Below, piece by piece: positions 27,402 to 35,981 of a stretch of DNA of 64,000 nucleotides. The notes under the pieces were generated by a model that saw only the letters and a program-made list of their open reading frames with translations, had not been told where the DNA came from and ran no database searches. This stretch comes from Falsiroseomonas ponticola (GTDB lineage: Bacteria; Pseudomonadota; Alphaproteobacteria; Acetobacterales; Acetobacteraceae). Numbering within the stretch: the first letter of the stretch is position 1; each line of letters begins with the position of its first letter. The position numbers and the translations under genes were made by a program. The DNA lies in the NCBI RefSeq assembly GCF_016805305.1, contig NZ_JAERQN010000003.1, forward strand, positions 372,001 through 436,000, read 5' to 3'.

Positions 27402-28903
27402 GCGGCCTCCAGGCGCGGCATGCCCTGCGCCACCGCGAAGCGCTGGAGCGCCGAGGCGCCGCTGGCGGCATCGAGCGGGTTGTCCAGCGCCATCATCGTG
27501 GCCACCGCGTCCCGCGCCGTGAGGCGGAGCGAGAGCCAGCCGCGGCGGGAGGCATCGGCGTAAGTCACATGCGGATCGTTGGGGAAGGGCAGGGCGTAGC
27601 GGGCGTTGTTCTGGCTGGTGATGGAGGTGGCGACGAATTCGACGGCGCAGGCGGGTGTCTCCGGCCGGTCGAAATCCGGGCGCAGCTCGGCGGCCAGGAA
27701 GGCGTGGATGTCGCCGCCGAGCACGAGCGGCGTGCCCTGGTCCCGCCGGCGCGTCGCAAGCTGGGAGAGCAGGCGGGCGCGGGCGGGCTGGTAGCCGTCC
27801 CAGCCATCGGTCCAATAGACCGGGGGCGTCTGACGGCTGCCGAGGCGGGCCATGCGGGTCTGCTGGGCGATGATGGTCCAGCGCACGGATTCGCGGGCCA
27901 GGCCCTCGCTGAGCCAGGCCTCCTGCTCCGCGCCCAGCAGGCTGCGGGCGGGGTCCGCCAGTTCGGCGCATTGGTCGAAGGTGACGCGGGTGGCGCCGCC
28001 GCGGTCGGGGGGCTGGCAGGCCTGGGGATGGCGGTATTGCCGGTCATCCAGCACATGCATCTGCGCCAGCCCGCCGAGGCCGATGCGGCGATGGATGCGG
28101 GCGCTGGCGCCGTTGGGTTTCGCCGATCGCGGCAGCGGCATGTGTTCCCAGAAGGCCTGGTAGGCGGCGGCGCGCCTCGCCAGGAAGGGGGCGCCGCGCT
28201 CCCGCTCCCCGATCTCGCCCCCATAGTCGTTGGAGACCTCATGGTCGTCCCAGGTGACGACCCAGGGGCAGGCGGCGTGGGCGGCCTGGAGGTCGGGGTC
28301 GCTGCGATAGAGCGCGTAGCGGGCGCGGTAATCCTCCAGCGTCCGGGCCGTGGGGCTGGCATGGCTGCGGACCAGGTTCCGGCCCCAGCTGGCCTCATAG
28401 ATGTAGTCGCCGAGGAAGGCGACGAGGTCCGGGTTGCTGGCCGCGATGTGGCGGTGGGCGGCGTAGAAGCCGTGTTCGTATTGCTGGCAATTGGCGACGG
28501 CGATGGTCAGCGGGTCCGTCGCACCCGGCGCGGGGGCGGTGCGGGCGCGGCCGGCGGGGCTGGCCTCTCCCATCGCGGTGAAGCGGTAGTGGTACCAGGC
28601 GCCGGGGCGGAGGCCCTGGACCTCGACATGCAGCGAATGCGCCTCGGCCGGCAGCGCCATGGCCTGGCCGCGGGCGACGGGGCGGCGGAAGGCCTCATCC
28701 TCCGCCACCATCCACTCGACCGGCACGGGCTGGTCGGGCAGGGCGGCGCCGGGGGCGGGCATCAGCCGCGTCCAGAGCACGAAGCCGGCGTGGCCGGGAT
28801 CGCCGGAGGCGACGCCGAGGGCGAAGGGCGTGGCGGCCGCGGCGCGGGCCGGCAGGGAGAGGGCCAGGGCGGGGGCGGCGAGGAGGAGGCTGCGGCGGCG
28901 CAT
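27398..28903 (-). CDS. phoD: Alkaline phosphatase D family protein
   Basis: This 501-residue exported phosphodiesterase/phosphatase has a Tat signal (MRRRSLLLAAPALALSLPARA). It has an N-terminal PhoD-type beta domain (FALGVASGDPGHAGFVLWTRLMP) and the metallophosphatase core: VAFLGDYIYEASWGR, WDDHEVSNDYGGE, LLGAEQEAWLSEGL and LVLGGDIHAF. The histidine and aspartate residues around DYIYE and DDHE fit the calcium/iron site of PhoD. It is expected in the periplasm, where it releases phosphate from phosphoesters. Transcribed leftward, it leads the phoD-sulfotransferase pair. Confidence 0.9.
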   Translation of the reverse strand: MRRRSLLLAAPALALSLPARAAAATPFALGVASGDPGHAGFVLWTRLMPAPGAALPDQPVPVEWMVAEDEAFRRPVARGQAMALPAEAHSLHVEVQGLRPGAWYHYRFTAMGEASPAGRARTAPAPGATDPLTIAVANCQQYEHGFYAAHRHIAASNPDLVAFLGDYIYEASWGRNLVRSHASPTARTLEDYRARYALYRSDPDLQAAHAACPWVVTWDDHEVSNDYGGEIGERERGAPFLARRAAAYQAFWEHMPLPRSAKPNGASARIHRRIGLGGLAQMHVLDDRQYRHPQACQPPDRGGATRVTFDQCAELADPARSLLGAEQEAWLSEGLARESVRWTIIAQQTRMARLGSRQTPPVYWTDGWDGYQPARARLLSQLATRRRDQGTPLVLGGDIHAFLAAELRPDFDRPETPACAVEFVATSITSQNNARYALPFPNDPHVTYADASRRGWLSLRLTARDAVATMMALDNPLDAASGASALQRFAVAQGMPRLEAA

Positions 28904-29246
28904 GGGGCAGTCTCCCCCGGATCGGGGGCGGGCGCCAAGGCGGGGCTTGGGTCAGTACTATGACTTTAGCCGATTATGCCGATTATGCGGGTTTAGCACC
29001 GTTTTCGCGGGGGCGGTGGAACCAGCAGAGGCCGAGGAAGGTGGGGGCGCTGTAGGGGGCGTCCCGGTCCTGGCTGAGGCGGCGACGCGTGTCGTCGCGG
29101 TCGCGTCCCCGGGCGACGACCGGCGCACGGCGTGGCCGGGTAGAAACGCGAGTCGGGCGCCTACTGGGCATAGGCACTATGGGTCTGCTTGCGACCCGAA
29201 GCGGACCTACGGGTAAGGACCCAACGCTGGACTGCCGGAGCCAAGG
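28904..29246. other. Left flank of the AT-rich island, no convincing gene
   Basis: This 343-base stretch is the start of a compositional change. It holds a perfect tandem repeat of GCCGATTAT at 28969-28977 and 28978-28986, and a hairpin at 29182-29207 (stem GGTCTGCTT with AAGCGGACC, one G-U pair, loop of 8). A 64-codon minus-strand frame at 28983-29177 is open, but its translation is rich in Arg and has no recognisable domain. No tRNA or integrase is visible. It may be the boundary of an insertion. Confidence 0.6.
29182..29207. repeat. Hairpin repeat (GGTCTGCTT...AAGCGGACC)
   Basis: A 9-bp stem with one G-U pair and an 8-base loop GCGACCCG. Sequences of this shape (CTGCTT-gacc-cgaAGCGGAC) resemble dispersed, palindromic intergenic repeats I know from several environmental alphaproteobacterial genomes; that likeness is from memory and unverified. 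It lies 40 bases from the 3' end of the island gene. Confidence 0.4.
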
Positions 29247-30983
29247 TCAGTCGCAAGCAAATTTTTTGGCAACTCGTCGCTGCCGCGGCCGAGCGCATCC
29301 CTCGGTACAAAAATCGCACTGGTCGCAAATCAGTTTGCCACATTCGCCACAGTTCTTGTGCTCGCCGATTATTAGCGGGAAGCGACTGCACCACGATCCA
29401 GAGGGAAGTTTGCCGCCACAATAAGCGTATACTGTCAGATATCTTCCCTGCTCCGTTCGACCGATCATCAGATGCGGATGAGGAACATTGAAATGCACAA
29501 AGGTTATATCTTGGCCGAGAATGGAGTCAGCACAGTCGCTCAGCAGGTTGAAAAGATCCAGAATAGAATTCGTTGGATCGTAAAGCCCCAAACAGTGACT
29601 TTCTTCAATGTCAATAAAAGCATCGTAATCATTTTCCTGGGCCAAGTCACTAAAGCCCTCTATATAAACAATTTTTCGCATAAATTTAATAAAATGAGTC
29701 GGGTTTTGTCCGAGCAATAAACGATTAATAAATTCTGATATTGTAAACAGGGCAATTGACGCCTTACTAACTCCACAAGTCACGATTACAGTCGAAAAAT
29801 TATGAACGATATCTTTCTGAGTATCGCTTAGGCGCGAGTAGGTTCCAGTCCTCGCATGGCGACCACAGGCGATGGAGGTACTTAAAATGGTTTCGGGTTT
29901 TTGTGCGAAGAGCTCTGAGAGCGAGAATAAGAGCTCGTAGTTCACTCCGGCGCCAGGTAATTCGAACGCCCAGGGCGGCAGATTGTTTTCATAGAAAGAA
30001 AGTCGAATTTCTTGTGGGCGACCTGGCAGTAAATTTACGGCATTTTGTACGCTCTCGAGAGAAGTATTCCGTGTGACACCAAGGAAGGTTTGATTTGCAT
30101 ATTTTCGAAATTCTCCGGTCTGCCGAGCCTTCTTGCCCCTGCCGCGCATTATTGCTTCAAGATGGGTCGCAGAAATAACGCCGGCAATTTCTACACTCTC
30201 CCCGCTTACCATCTTAAACTTGTCGACGAAAATATGCCGCGTGCGCGATCCCGAGTTCGTCGCGTTCTTGACATCGATCAGCACATCCGTTTCGATGTCG
30301 CACGACCGCCATAGATCTCCGCGCCCATTTATTTGCGTGATTGAAATGTCTTTTGCCTCAAGTCCGAGCGCATTTCTGTAAAATGAAAGCACTAATTTTT
30401 CTGCTAGCCGGGCATAGGCAAGCGAGCGAATTTCGAATTCGCTCCTTAAGCGGGCGCCTCCCTGAGCATTTCGTCGTTCTTCGCGCCCCGCCGCCCAGAT
30501 TTCAATCAGTCTTTTGTCTTCCGAGTCCAAGTTCGGAGAGAAAATGTTCGTTGAATGCCCGTCGCAGCTTACTGAGACTAGATGCCGCTGCTCCGAGCAA
30601 TTCGCAATGCGTTGACGGGGTAAGGAGTGAACGTTGAAATGAGCCCTTCTTGAACCCGAAAATACAGCATAATATGGCGCCTCTGAATAATTCCTCTTCA
30701 TGATTAGTTCGTTCACTCTATTAATCACCACAGAAATGTCACCGTTATAGTCATGTGTTTGGATGGGCCTGAGTTGCTCGATTTCAGATCGCGTGATTGG
30801 CTGTAGTCTTTCGTGGTCTAAATTTGCTGCAAGCAGCCTCTGCTTGGATCCTGCTATAACCCGAGAAACATCGTTCGATTTGACAACCAGAAGTTGACCG
30901 TCTGTATTTTCAAAGATTTCATACGAGACGCCCCAGCGGCCTATAAGCCTTGACAGCGGATCGTCATCCGTACGCTCTACCAT
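29247..30983 (-). CDS. Orphan island protein, possible PD-(D/E)XK nuclease with zinc ribbon
   Basis: An intact 578-residue gene with AT-rich codon use; bases 29581-29640, for example, have only 22 G or C in 60. I do not recognise a named family. Residues 185-245 form a helix (EFEIRSLAYARLAEKLVLSFY), then GRGDLWRSCDIETDVLIDVKNAT. An upstream Glu, an Asp and the DVK would fit the PD-(D/E)XK nuclease core. The C-terminus (about 522-563) holds eight cysteines, several as CxxC pairs (YCGGKL, CGECGKLICDQCDFC), like a zinc ribbon. No signal peptide or transmembrane segment is seen. It stands alone, with a G9 run upstream of its ATG. The nuclease call is inference. Confidence 0.75.
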   Translation of the reverse strand: MVERTDDDPLSRLIGRWGVSYEIFENTDGQLLVVKSNDVSRVIAGSKQRLLAANLDHERLQPITRSEIEQLRPIQTHDYNGDISVVINRVNELIMKRNYSEAPYYAVFSGSRRAHFNVHSLPRQRIANCSEQRHLVSVSCDGHSTNIFSPNLDSEDKRLIEIWAAGREERRNAQGGARLRSEFEIRSLAYARLAEKLVLSFYRNALGLEAKDISITQINGRGDLWRSCDIETDVLIDVKNATNSGSRTRHIFVDKFKMVSGESVEIAGVISATHLEAIMRGRGKKARQTGEFRKYANQTFLGVTRNTSLESVQNAVNLLPGRPQEIRLSFYENNLPPWAFELPGAGVNYELLFSLSELFAQKPETILSTSIACGRHARTGTYSRLSDTQKDIVHNFSTVIVTCGVSKASIALFTISEFINRLLLGQNPTHFIKFMRKIVYIEGFSDLAQENDYDAFIDIEESHCLGLYDPTNSILDLFNLLSDCADSILGQDITFVHFNVPHPHLMIGRTEQGRYLTVYAYCGGKLPSGSWCSRFPLIIGEHKNCGECGKLICDQCDFCTEGCARPRQRRVAKKFACD

Positions 30984-31695
30984 TCAGTCCCCCCCCCGGT
31001 TACGCACTGCCCAGGATTACATCACGACGCGAGTTCGCGCGTCTAGCGATGGGTTGATGTTTTCACTCGAACAGGTCAGCGCCGTCATTGTATCGATAGC
31101 CGGGGCAGCAGTCGAAAAAGGAGAGGGCGGCCCACCAAGTCGTACCCGAGAGGAAAGAACCGCGCCGACATCTGAGCGCGATCTCTGTGAACAATCACGA
31201 CGTTCTAGCTAGTCTTGTTAAGGCACCGCGACACGCCGTGTCTGGTTAATCAATGGCTGCGCAACTCGAGGCTGCAGCACTTACATCCGCTCCCCGCCCT
31301 TCTCGGAGTCCCCATAGCGGTCAAGCGCTGTGTCGTTCAGTTGCTCATCACCTGGACGGGTGCGCAACCAAGGGCGCCTTCAGGACGGCATTTATCCCTC
31401 GGCCCGATCCGGGGCGGCACTTCGGTGTTCCTGGTGGCAACGGGACAAGCGGTCGGGACTCATCAGGTCATGGCGACGCAGGCGCCCCGCCGCCGGGTTC
31501 TGGACCTCGACTCCTCCGCGATGGCCTGGACGCAAGCCGATGCTGGGCGGGCTATTCAGCGCACGAAACGGTGCGGATTTCAAGCAAATATTCCTAACTA
31601 CGTTTCCCCGCGACCATCACCCCATCCCCTCCGATAGCCCCCCGCCGCGCCCTGTGGGACAGTCACCCCACCAACGCATCGGGAGGGAGCCGCGC
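30984..31695. other. Right flank of the island, 5' region of the orphan gene and non-coding
   Basis: These 712 bases carry no gene I can support. Near the orphan gene start the minus strand reads G9 then ACTGA then ATG (C run at 30989-30997), the only Shine-Dalgarno-like feature. A small hairpin GACGCG...CGCGTC lies at 31026-31043. Several overlapping open frames between 31215 and 31600 run in all directions without a domain, and look like random or decayed coding DNA. GC rises from about 31230 on. GGGAGGGAG at 31680-31688 is the ribosome site of the next gene. Confidence 0.6.
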
Positions 31696-32589
31696 ATGGC
31701 CCGGATCGGATTCATCGGCCTCGGCAACATGGGCGGGCCGATGGCGCGCAACCTGGTGAAGGCGGGGCATGAGGTCGCGTGCTTCGACCTCTCCGCCGCC
31801 GCCATGGCGGCCGTCACCGGCGCGCGGGCGGTGGGCAGCGCGGCGGAGGCCGTGGCCGGCGCCGACTTCGTCATTACCATGCTCCCCGCCGGCCAGCATG
31901 TGCGGGATGCCGTGCTCGGCGCGGGGGGCATCGCCGCTTCCTCCCCTCCCGAAGCCTTGCTGATCGACTGCTCCACCATCGATGTCGCGACCGCGCGCGC
32001 GGTGGCGCAGCGGTGCGGGCGCGCCTTCCTCGATGCACCGGTCTCCGGCGGCGTGATGGGGGCGGAGGGGGCGACGCTCACCTTCATGGTGGGCGGCGAG
32101 GACAGCGCCTTCGCCAAGGCGGCGCCGATCCTGCAGCAGATGGGCCGCGCCGTGATCCATTGCGGGGGCGCCGGCGCCGGCCAGGCGGCCAAGGCCTGCA
32201 ACAACATGATGCTGGCGGCCACCATGATCGTGACGGCGGAGGCCTTCGTGCTGGCCGAAAGCCTCGGCCTGTCCCACCAGGCGCTGTTCGACGTGGCCTC
32301 CAAATCCTCCGGCCAGTCCTGGAGCCTGACGACCTATTGCCCCGTCCCCGGCCCGGTGCCGGGCAGCCCGGCCAATCGCGGCTACCAGCCGGGCTTCTCG
32401 GCCGCGCTCATGCTGAAGGACCTCGGCCTGGCGGTGGGCGCGGCGGAGGCGGGGGGCGTGGCGACGCCGGTCGGCGCGCGGGCGCTCGAGCTCTACCAGG
32501 CCTTCGTGGAACAGGGCGGCGGGGGGCGCGACTTCTCCGGCATCATCGACCATCTGAGGCAGGCCAAGGGGGGCCAGATCAGGGGGTGA
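31696..32589 (+). CDS. mmsB: 3-hydroxyisobutyrate dehydrogenase family enzyme
   Basis: A 297-residue NAD-dependent beta-hydroxyacid dehydrogenase. The Rossmann motif GFIGLGNMGGPMARNLVKAGH opens the protein, DAPVSGGVMGAEGATLTFMVGG marks the substrate loop, and the catalytic lysine lies in GAGQAAKACNNMM. NRGYQPGFSAALMLKDLGLA is characteristic of 3-hydroxyisobutyrate dehydrogenase in valine breakdown. GGGAGGGAG precedes the ATG. Its end overlaps the convergent downstream gene by 11 bases. Confidence 0.92.
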   Translation: MARIGFIGLGNMGGPMARNLVKAGHEVACFDLSAAAMAAVTGARAVGSAAEAVAGADFVITMLPAGQHVRDAVLGAGGIAASSPPEALLIDCSTIDVATARAVAQRCGRAFLDAPVSGGVMGAEGATLTFMVGGEDSAFAKAAPILQQMGRAVIHCGGAGAGQAAKACNNMMLAATMIVTAEAFVLAESLGLSHQALFDVASKSSGQSWSLTTYCPVPGPVPGSPANRGYQPGFSAALMLKDLGLAVGAAEAGGVATPVGARALELYQAFVEQGGGGRDFSGIIDHLRQAKGGQIRG

Positions 32590-33286
32590 GGGCGGCCCTC
32601 GTGCTCCAGCCGCGCTCCAGCCGCTTGCACAGCGTGGCATAGGCGATCCCGGCCTCGGCCGCGGCTTCCCGCAGCGTCATCCGCCGGCCGCGCACGGTGA
32701 TCAGGCGGCGGGGCACGCCGGCGCGGGGCGGGTTCTTCGCCCAGCGGCAATTGGAGGGCGCGAAGGGGCGGGACGGGTCCAGCCGCACCAGGCGGTGGGC
32801 GGGGCTGGGCCGGCGGCCGAGATCGGCCAGGAAATTCTGGAATCCCCGCCCCGCCGGCGCCTGCCAGCGGGCGCAGACCGGGGCGGCGCCGCGCAGGCGC
32901 ATGGTCTGCCAGGCCTGGTATTCCGGGCGCCGCCGGTCCCCGCTGCGGGCGCCGTGCCGCGTCGCGCGGTCCCGCACCACGTCATCCCGCCGGCAGCCGC
33001 AGCTGGTGGTGTGGCCGGACAGCAGGCTGTCCTCCCGCACCACCGCGCTGCCGCCGCAGGCACAGTCGCAGGCCCAGCGGCGGCGGGAGAAGCGGCCCCG
33101 CCAGAGATAGGGCTCCTCCTCCGCCGTCACCACCAGGCGGCCGAAGCGGTTCCCCGGCGCCACGGTGGTGGCGCGGAGCGTCCCGGAAGGGGCGGCGGGG
33201 CGGGCGGGGCGGGGTGGGGCGGCGATGGTCACGGCATCCGGAACAGGCCTGCGGGCGGGGAGTTTCGGTTGTGGTCCGGCGGCCAT
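32579..33286 (-). CDS. Phage-type HNH-like/AP2-like DNA-binding protein with C-terminal HTH
   Basis: Using the ATG at 33286 gives 235 residues; the ribosome site abuts the ATG, so a downstream GTG is possible. Residues about 45-95 have GNRFGRLVV and paired cysteines (WACDCACGG, TTSCGCR), as in many phage proteins. PEYQAWQTMRLRG, VCARWQ, FLADLGRRPS and LDPSRPFAPSNCRWA follow the pattern of phage HNH-associated modules. The last 40 residues (RRMTLREAAAEAGIAYATLCKRLERGW) form a NUMOD-like helix-turn-helix. The catalytic residues of an active endonuclease are not clear. It follows dinB on the same strand after 70 bases and suggests phage ancestry. Confidence 0.7.
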   Translation of the reverse strand: MAAGPQPKLPARRPVPDAVTIAAPPRPARPAAPSGTLRATTVAPGNRFGRLVVTAEEEPYLWRGRFSRRRWACDCACGGSAVVREDSLLSGHTTSCGCRRDDVVRDRATRHGARSGDRRRPEYQAWQTMRLRGAAPVCARWQAPAGRGFQNFLADLGRRPSPAHRLVRLDPSRPFAPSNCRWAKNPPRAGVPRRLITVRGRRMTLREAAAEAGIAYATLCKRLERGWSTRAALTP

Positions 33287-33356
33287 CCTCCCGCATCGCG
33301 GGCTGTCGCCGCAACAGCGGCGTCGCGCCCGGCCCGCCGGCGGCGGGGCGCGGGCA

Positions 33357-34637
33357 TCACCCCTTGGGCGGCCGGCCGCCGGGCAGCAGGCCGCGCCCGC
33401 TGCCGATGGCATCCGCCCCGAAGCGGGCGCGCAGCTTCTCCACCGCCGCCCAGCGGGCCGCGCGGCGGCCGGCATCGGGGTCCGCCAGGTCCGGCAGGTC
33501 CGCCTGGTCCGCGGGCGCCAGCGGCTGGGCGCCGATGCCGATCAGGCGGAAGGCCGGGCCCGTCGCCTCCTTCGCCAGCAGGGGTTTCGCGGCGGCGAAG
33601 AGCGTCTCGGGCAGCTTCGTCGGGCGCGGCAGGCGGACATTGCGGGTGCGGGTCTGGAACTGGGCGGTCTTGAGCTTGAGGACGACGCCGGAGGCCGCGA
33701 GCCCTTTTTCCGCCAGGCGGCGGCCGAGCTTCTCGCAGAGCCGCCAGAGCGGCGCCTCCAGCGCGGCGAGGTCGCGGAGGTCGGTGTCGAAGGTCGTCTC
33801 GGCGGAGATGCTCTTGGCCTCCCGCGCCGGGTCGATGCGGCGATTGTCCTCGCCGCGCGCGCGGGCGGCGAGGGCCGGGCCATCCTCCCCGAAGCGCTTC
33901 GCGGCGTCGCGGGGGTCGAGCAGCGCCAACTGGCCCAGCCGGGTGAAGCCGGAAGCCTCCAATCGCCGGGCCAGTGCGGGGCCGATTCCGGGCAGCAGGG
34001 TCACGGGCTGGCCGGCCAGCCAGGCGCGCGCTTCCTCCTGCGCCAGCACGGCGAAGCCGCGGGGCTTGTCACGCTCCGCGGCCAGCTTGGCCAGCAGGCG
34101 GTTGGGGGCGAGGCCGATGGAGACGGTGATGCCGACCTGGCGCTCCACGTCCCGGGCGAAGCGGGCGAGGGTGGCGGCGGGGGGCGCGCGGTGCAGCGCC
34201 GCGGTGCCCGAGAGGTCCAGCACCGCCTCATCGATCGAGAGCGGCTGGACCAGGGGGGTGAGGCTTTCCATGAGTTCGCGCACCTGGCGGGCGGCGGCGA
34301 CGTATTTCGCCATGTCGGGCTTGATGACGACGGCGTCCGGGCAGGCGGCCAGCGCCTTGAACATCGGCATGGCGCTGCGCACGCCGCTGGTGCGGGCGAC
34401 GTAGCAGGCGGCGGAGACCACGCCGCGGCGCCCGCCGCCGATGATGACGGGGCGGGTGGCGAGTTCGGGGCGGTCCCGCTTCTCCACGCTGGCGTAGAAG
34501 GCGTCGCAATCGACATGCGCGACCGAGAGGCTGAAGAGCGCGGGATGCGCGACGAGGCGGCGCGACCCGCAGGCGGGGCAGGGCGGCGGGCGTTCGGCCT
34601 CCGCCATCCAGAGGCAGTCGCGGCAGAGCGTGGGCAT
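33357..34637 (-). CDS. dinB: DNA polymerase IV (Y-family)
   Basis: A 426-residue Y-family translesion polymerase. Catalytic motifs are HVDCDAFYASVEKRD (about residue 40) and LSIDEAVLDLSGT, with the two acidic metal ligands; GIGPALARRLEASGF forms the helix-hairpin-helix. The little-finger domain fills the C-terminal 120 residues. An N-terminal extension, CRDCLWMAEAERPPPCPACG, has two CxxC pairs and may bind zinc; it is absent from E. coli DinB. It starts two bases from the stop of the membrane protein gene upstream (TGAGATG), so it is cotranscribed. Confidence 0.93.
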   Translation of the reverse strand: MPTLCRDCLWMAEAERPPPCPACGSRRLVAHPALFSLSVAHVDCDAFYASVEKRDRPELATRPVIIGGGRRGVVSAACYVARTSGVRSAMPMFKALAACPDAVVIKPDMAKYVAAARQVRELMESLTPLVQPLSIDEAVLDLSGTAALHRAPPAATLARFARDVERQVGITVSIGLAPNRLLAKLAAERDKPRGFAVLAQEEARAWLAGQPVTLLPGIGPALARRLEASGFTRLGQLALLDPRDAAKRFGEDGPALAARARGEDNRRIDPAREAKSISAETTFDTDLRDLAALEAPLWRLCEKLGRRLAEKGLAASGVVLKLKTAQFQTRTRNVRLPRPTKLPETLFAAAKPLLAKEATGPAFRLIGIGAQPLAPADQADLPDLADPDAGRRAARWAAVEKLRARFGADAIGSGRGLLPGGRPPKG

Positions 34638-34638
34638 C

Positions 34639-35019
34639 TCAGCGCCGGAGCAGGGGCATGAGGGCGAAGGCGGCGAGCAGGCCGAGATAGATCCAGCCCT
34701 CCGGCGTCTCCACCCGTTCCGCCCAGAAGCCGAGGCCGCGGCCGCGCAGCAGCGCCACCAGCGCGGTCTCGGCGGCGACGGTCAGGGCCAGGCCGGTCAG
34801 GCCCATCAGCAGCCGCGGGCGCGGTTCGGCCGGAACCTCGAACAGCCGGGCGATGCGGGGGGCGAGCACGACCATGGCGGCCAGCATGGGCACGGCCTCC
34901 ACCGCCACGGCGCCGGCGGGGCCGAGGACGGGTTCCAGGACCAGCATGCGGATGGGGCCGAGCAGGAAGCCCAGCGCGAAGACCGCCGCGAACCAGAAGC
35001 AGCCGGCGGCGACCGTCAT
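34639..35019 (-). CDS. Small integral membrane protein of unknown function
   Basis: A 126-residue protein with about four hydrophobic segments (VAAGCFWFAAVFALGFLLG, AVAVEAVPMLAAMVVLA, LLMGLTGLALTVAAETALVAL and WIYLGLLAAFALMPLL). It has no recognised domain. Its ATG follows the ROK-kinase stop with one base between, and its stop adjoins dinB, so it sits in a ROK-membrane-dinB operon. The function is unknown. Confidence 0.7.
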   Translation of the reverse strand: MTVAAGCFWFAAVFALGFLLGPIRMLVLEPVLGPAGAVAVEAVPMLAAMVVLAPRIARLFEVPAEPRPRLLMGLTGLALTVAAETALVALLRGRGLGFWAERVETPEGWIYLGLLAAFALMPLLRR

Positions 35020-35020
35020 C

Positions 35021-35899
35021 TCAGGGCCAGAGGCGCGCGGCGCCGAGCACGCCGGAACTGTCGCCATGGCGCGCGGGCTCGATCGCCGTGGTGCAGACAT
35101 CGGAGAAGACGTGGCGCGGGATGAGGCGGGGCAGGGCCTCGTAGAGATGCGCCATGTTGGACAGCCCGCCGCCCAGCACGATGACCTCCGGGTCCAGCAG
35201 GTTGATGACGGCGGCGAGCGCGCGGGCCAGGCGGTCCGCATGGCGGTCCAGCGCGGCGCGGGCGCGGGCATCGCCGGCGGCGGCGCGGGCGGGGAGTTGG
35301 GATGCGTCGCGCGCGCCGGGGCCATCGGCATCGGCGGCGAGCGCGGGGCCGCAGAGGAAGCTTTCGATGCAGCCGCGCTGGCCGCACCAGCAGGCGGGGC
35401 CGGGGTGTTCGGCCGGCGTCATCCAGGGCAGCGGGTTGTGGCCCCATTCGCCGGCGACCCGGTTGCGGCCCTGCACCAGGCGGCCTTCCACCACCAGCCC
35501 GCCGCCGACGCCGGTGCCGAGGATGACGGCGAAGCCCGATCCGGGGCGGTCATGGAATTCGCTCATCGCCAGGCAATTGGCGTCATTCGCCAGGCGGACC
35601 GGGCGGCCGATGGCGGCGGCGAGGTCGCGGGCCAGGGGCTGGCCGTTCAGGCAGGTGGAGTTGGCGCCGCGGATCAGGCCCGTGACCGGGTTCTCGCTGC
35701 CCGGGATGCCGATGCCGATGGTGGCGGTGCTGGCGATCTCGGCCTCCGCCGCGGCGACCATGGCGGCGATCTGGGCGACGGTCGCCGCGTAGCCCGCTGG
35801 CGTGGGGGCGCGGCGGCGGAGGCGGATCGTGCCGCCGGGGTCGAGGGCCGCGATCTCCGTCTTGGTGCCGCCGAGGTCGATGCCGATGCGCCAGGTCAT
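35021..35899 (-). CDS. ROK family sugar kinase
   Basis: A 292-residue ROK kinase phosphorylating a sugar (fructose, glucose, N-acetylglucosamine or N-acetylmannosamine). The ATP motif GIDLGGTKTEIAAL starts the protein; NDANCLAMSEF, ILGTGVGGGLVVEGRL and the ROK zinc motif CWCGQRGCIESFLCG are all visible. The start ATG at 35899 follows the start of a divergent TusA-like gene by 82 bases. It is the first gene of a minus-strand operon. The exact sugar is not determined. Confidence 0.88.
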   Translation of the reverse strand: MTWRIGIDLGGTKTEIAALDPGGTIRLRRRAPTPAGYAATVAQIAAMVAAAEAEIASTATIGIGIPGSENPVTGLIRGANSTCLNGQPLARDLAAAIGRPVRLANDANCLAMSEFHDRPGSGFAVILGTGVGGGLVVEGRLVQGRNRVAGEWGHNPLPWMTPAEHPGPACWCGQRGCIESFLCGPALAADADGPGARDASQLPARAAAGDARARAALDRHADRLARALAAVINLLDPEVIVLGGGLSNMAHLYEALPRLIPRHVFSDVCTTAIEPARHGDSSGVLGAARLWP

Positions 35900-35981
35900 G
35901 CAACGCAGGGTGGCGGGGCGGGGGCGACGAATCAAGAACGGGTCGCTTGCCCTGGGCGGTCGGCGGTGGTGGAATCAGCGG

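Noticed and set aside
28983..29177. 64-codon minus-strand frame at the left flank of the island
   Set aside because: Arg-rich with no domain or ribosome site; kept only as a note in the flank description.
31215..31637. Overlapping frames in the right flank of the island, considered as a transposase remnant
   Set aside because: No DDE or other transposase motif, no terminal inverted repeats and no consistent codon bias were seen.
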